NCBI GenBank assembly: GCA_947384285.1
Contig: CANDGI010000005.1
Span: forward strand, 49,363-113,362
DNA from: an uncultured Lachnospiraceae bacterium
Lineage (GTDB): Bacteria; Bacillota; Clostridia; Lachnospirales; Lachnospiraceae
Direction: 5' to 3'
Length of the DNA: 64,000 bases
Program-made: the position numbers and the translations under genes
Shown here: piece by piece, positions 63,820 through 64,000 of the stretch
Layout of the letters: every line of letters begins with the position of its first letter
How positions within the stretch are numbered: the first letter of the stretch is position 1
The notes under the pieces: generated by a model
What the model saw: the letters and a program-made list of their open reading frames with translations, nothing else
Database searches by the model: none
Told to the model about the DNA's origin: nothing

Positions 63820-63903
63820 CAGCCAGGAATGCTGCTGCATAAACCCGTATTCCTTCTATATCAGCTAGGAATGCCGCTGCATAGACCTGCTTTCCTGCTA
63901 TAG
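63820..63903 (+). repeat. 42-bp tandem repeat, two copies
   Basis: Units 63820-63861 and 63862-63903, about 83% identical, each able to form a small hairpin (AGGAAT...ATTCCT in unit 1). They follow the yajC terminator. The rest of the right edge (63904-64000) contains a motif copy listed separately and no supportable gene. Confidence 0.85.
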
Positions 63904-63945
63904 TGGGCGCGTACTATAAGAAACATGTATGATAGAGAACGTTTC

Positions 63946-63968
63946 ATATTTCGAAAGACAGGAAATGC
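63946..63968 (-). repeat. TTTCSAWASACAGGAAA-family copy at the right edge
   Basis: TTTCGAAAGACAGGAAA (63949-63965) with the preceding AGAGAAC block, aligning with 43531-43564. By analogy with the other copies a minus-strand gene should end just right of the window. Confidence 0.7.
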
Positions 63969-64000
63969 AAAAGTTTTTTCTATATCTGGATATAATGGAA

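Overview
The window looks like the chromosome of an anaerobic Firmicute of the class Clostridia, most likely a Lachnospiraceae gut bacterium. The grounds are gene content and order: a V-type ATPase, an electron-bifurcating [FeFe] hydrogenase next to a Rex-type operator, ireB-ruvX-DUF1292-rnj, nnr-alr-mazF, strong AGGAGG-type ribosome sites and TTGACA/TATAAT promoters. I cannot name the genus. No rRNA, tRNA, CRISPR array or complete transposon or prophage was seen.

Layout. 1-3634: end of a V-ATPase operon (A, B, D). 3615-9501: a MoxR / DUF58 / transglutaminase locus, split by an AT-rich XRE regulator and ImmA/IrrE metallopeptidase cassette. 9583-19762: housekeeping genes (icd, ABC-F, rex, a coiled-coil protein, nnr, alr, mazF, a CNNM/CBS protein, yebC). 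19780-24350: chemoreceptor, metY, glgA. 24406-26546: accessory stretch with a 15-bp tandem repeat, a TepA/ClpP-like protease, a phage-like small protein and a Fic pseudogene. 26547-33921: addB-addA. 34048-38469: zinc-ribbon membrane protein, maf, a small protein, an FAD oxidoreductase and a PrsA-like lipoprotein. 38716-45784, minus strand: a 1535-residue BspA-type leucine-rich-repeat surface protein and htpG with a perfect CIRCE. 46054-48545: phosphoesterase and MATE exporter. 48648-52747: hydCBA. 52748-53400: decayed DUF3592-like gene. 53639-60496: ireB, ruvX, DUF1292, a broken fur, rnj, ylbF-like, MltG-like stub, O-methyltransferase, U32 peptidase, lactonase. 60761-61894, minus: aroC. 62042-63774: tgt, yajC.

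How parts fit together. Rex (12848) is a NADH/NAD+ sensor, and a Rex-like box lies between the -35 and -10 of the NADH-linked bifurcating hydrogenase operon, so redox control of hydCBA can be proposed from this window alone. The CIRCE at htpG implies HrcA control of Hsp90, unlike the Bacillus subtilis arrangement.

The most unusual signal is repetitive DNA. A dispersed element of about 78 bp, with an internal hairpin, occurs as intergenic copies (43376-43446; tandem pair at 54629-54784). Degenerate, frame-preserving copies appear inside the FAD oxidoreductase and addB genes, resembling in principle the protein-embedded Rickettsia palindromic elements. A second motif family (consensus TTTCSAWASACAGGAAA) sits just downstream of htpG, hydA and aroC in the same orientation relative to the gene, and at the right edge of the window. 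A 69-bp tandem duplication spans the nnr-alr junction and keeps both the stop/start overlap and the alr frame. Several genes have decayed (fur, fic, DUF3592-like), and Maf, NnrE, AddB and HtpG carry low-complexity insertions. Together these suggest a genome shaped by small duplications and repeat insertions.
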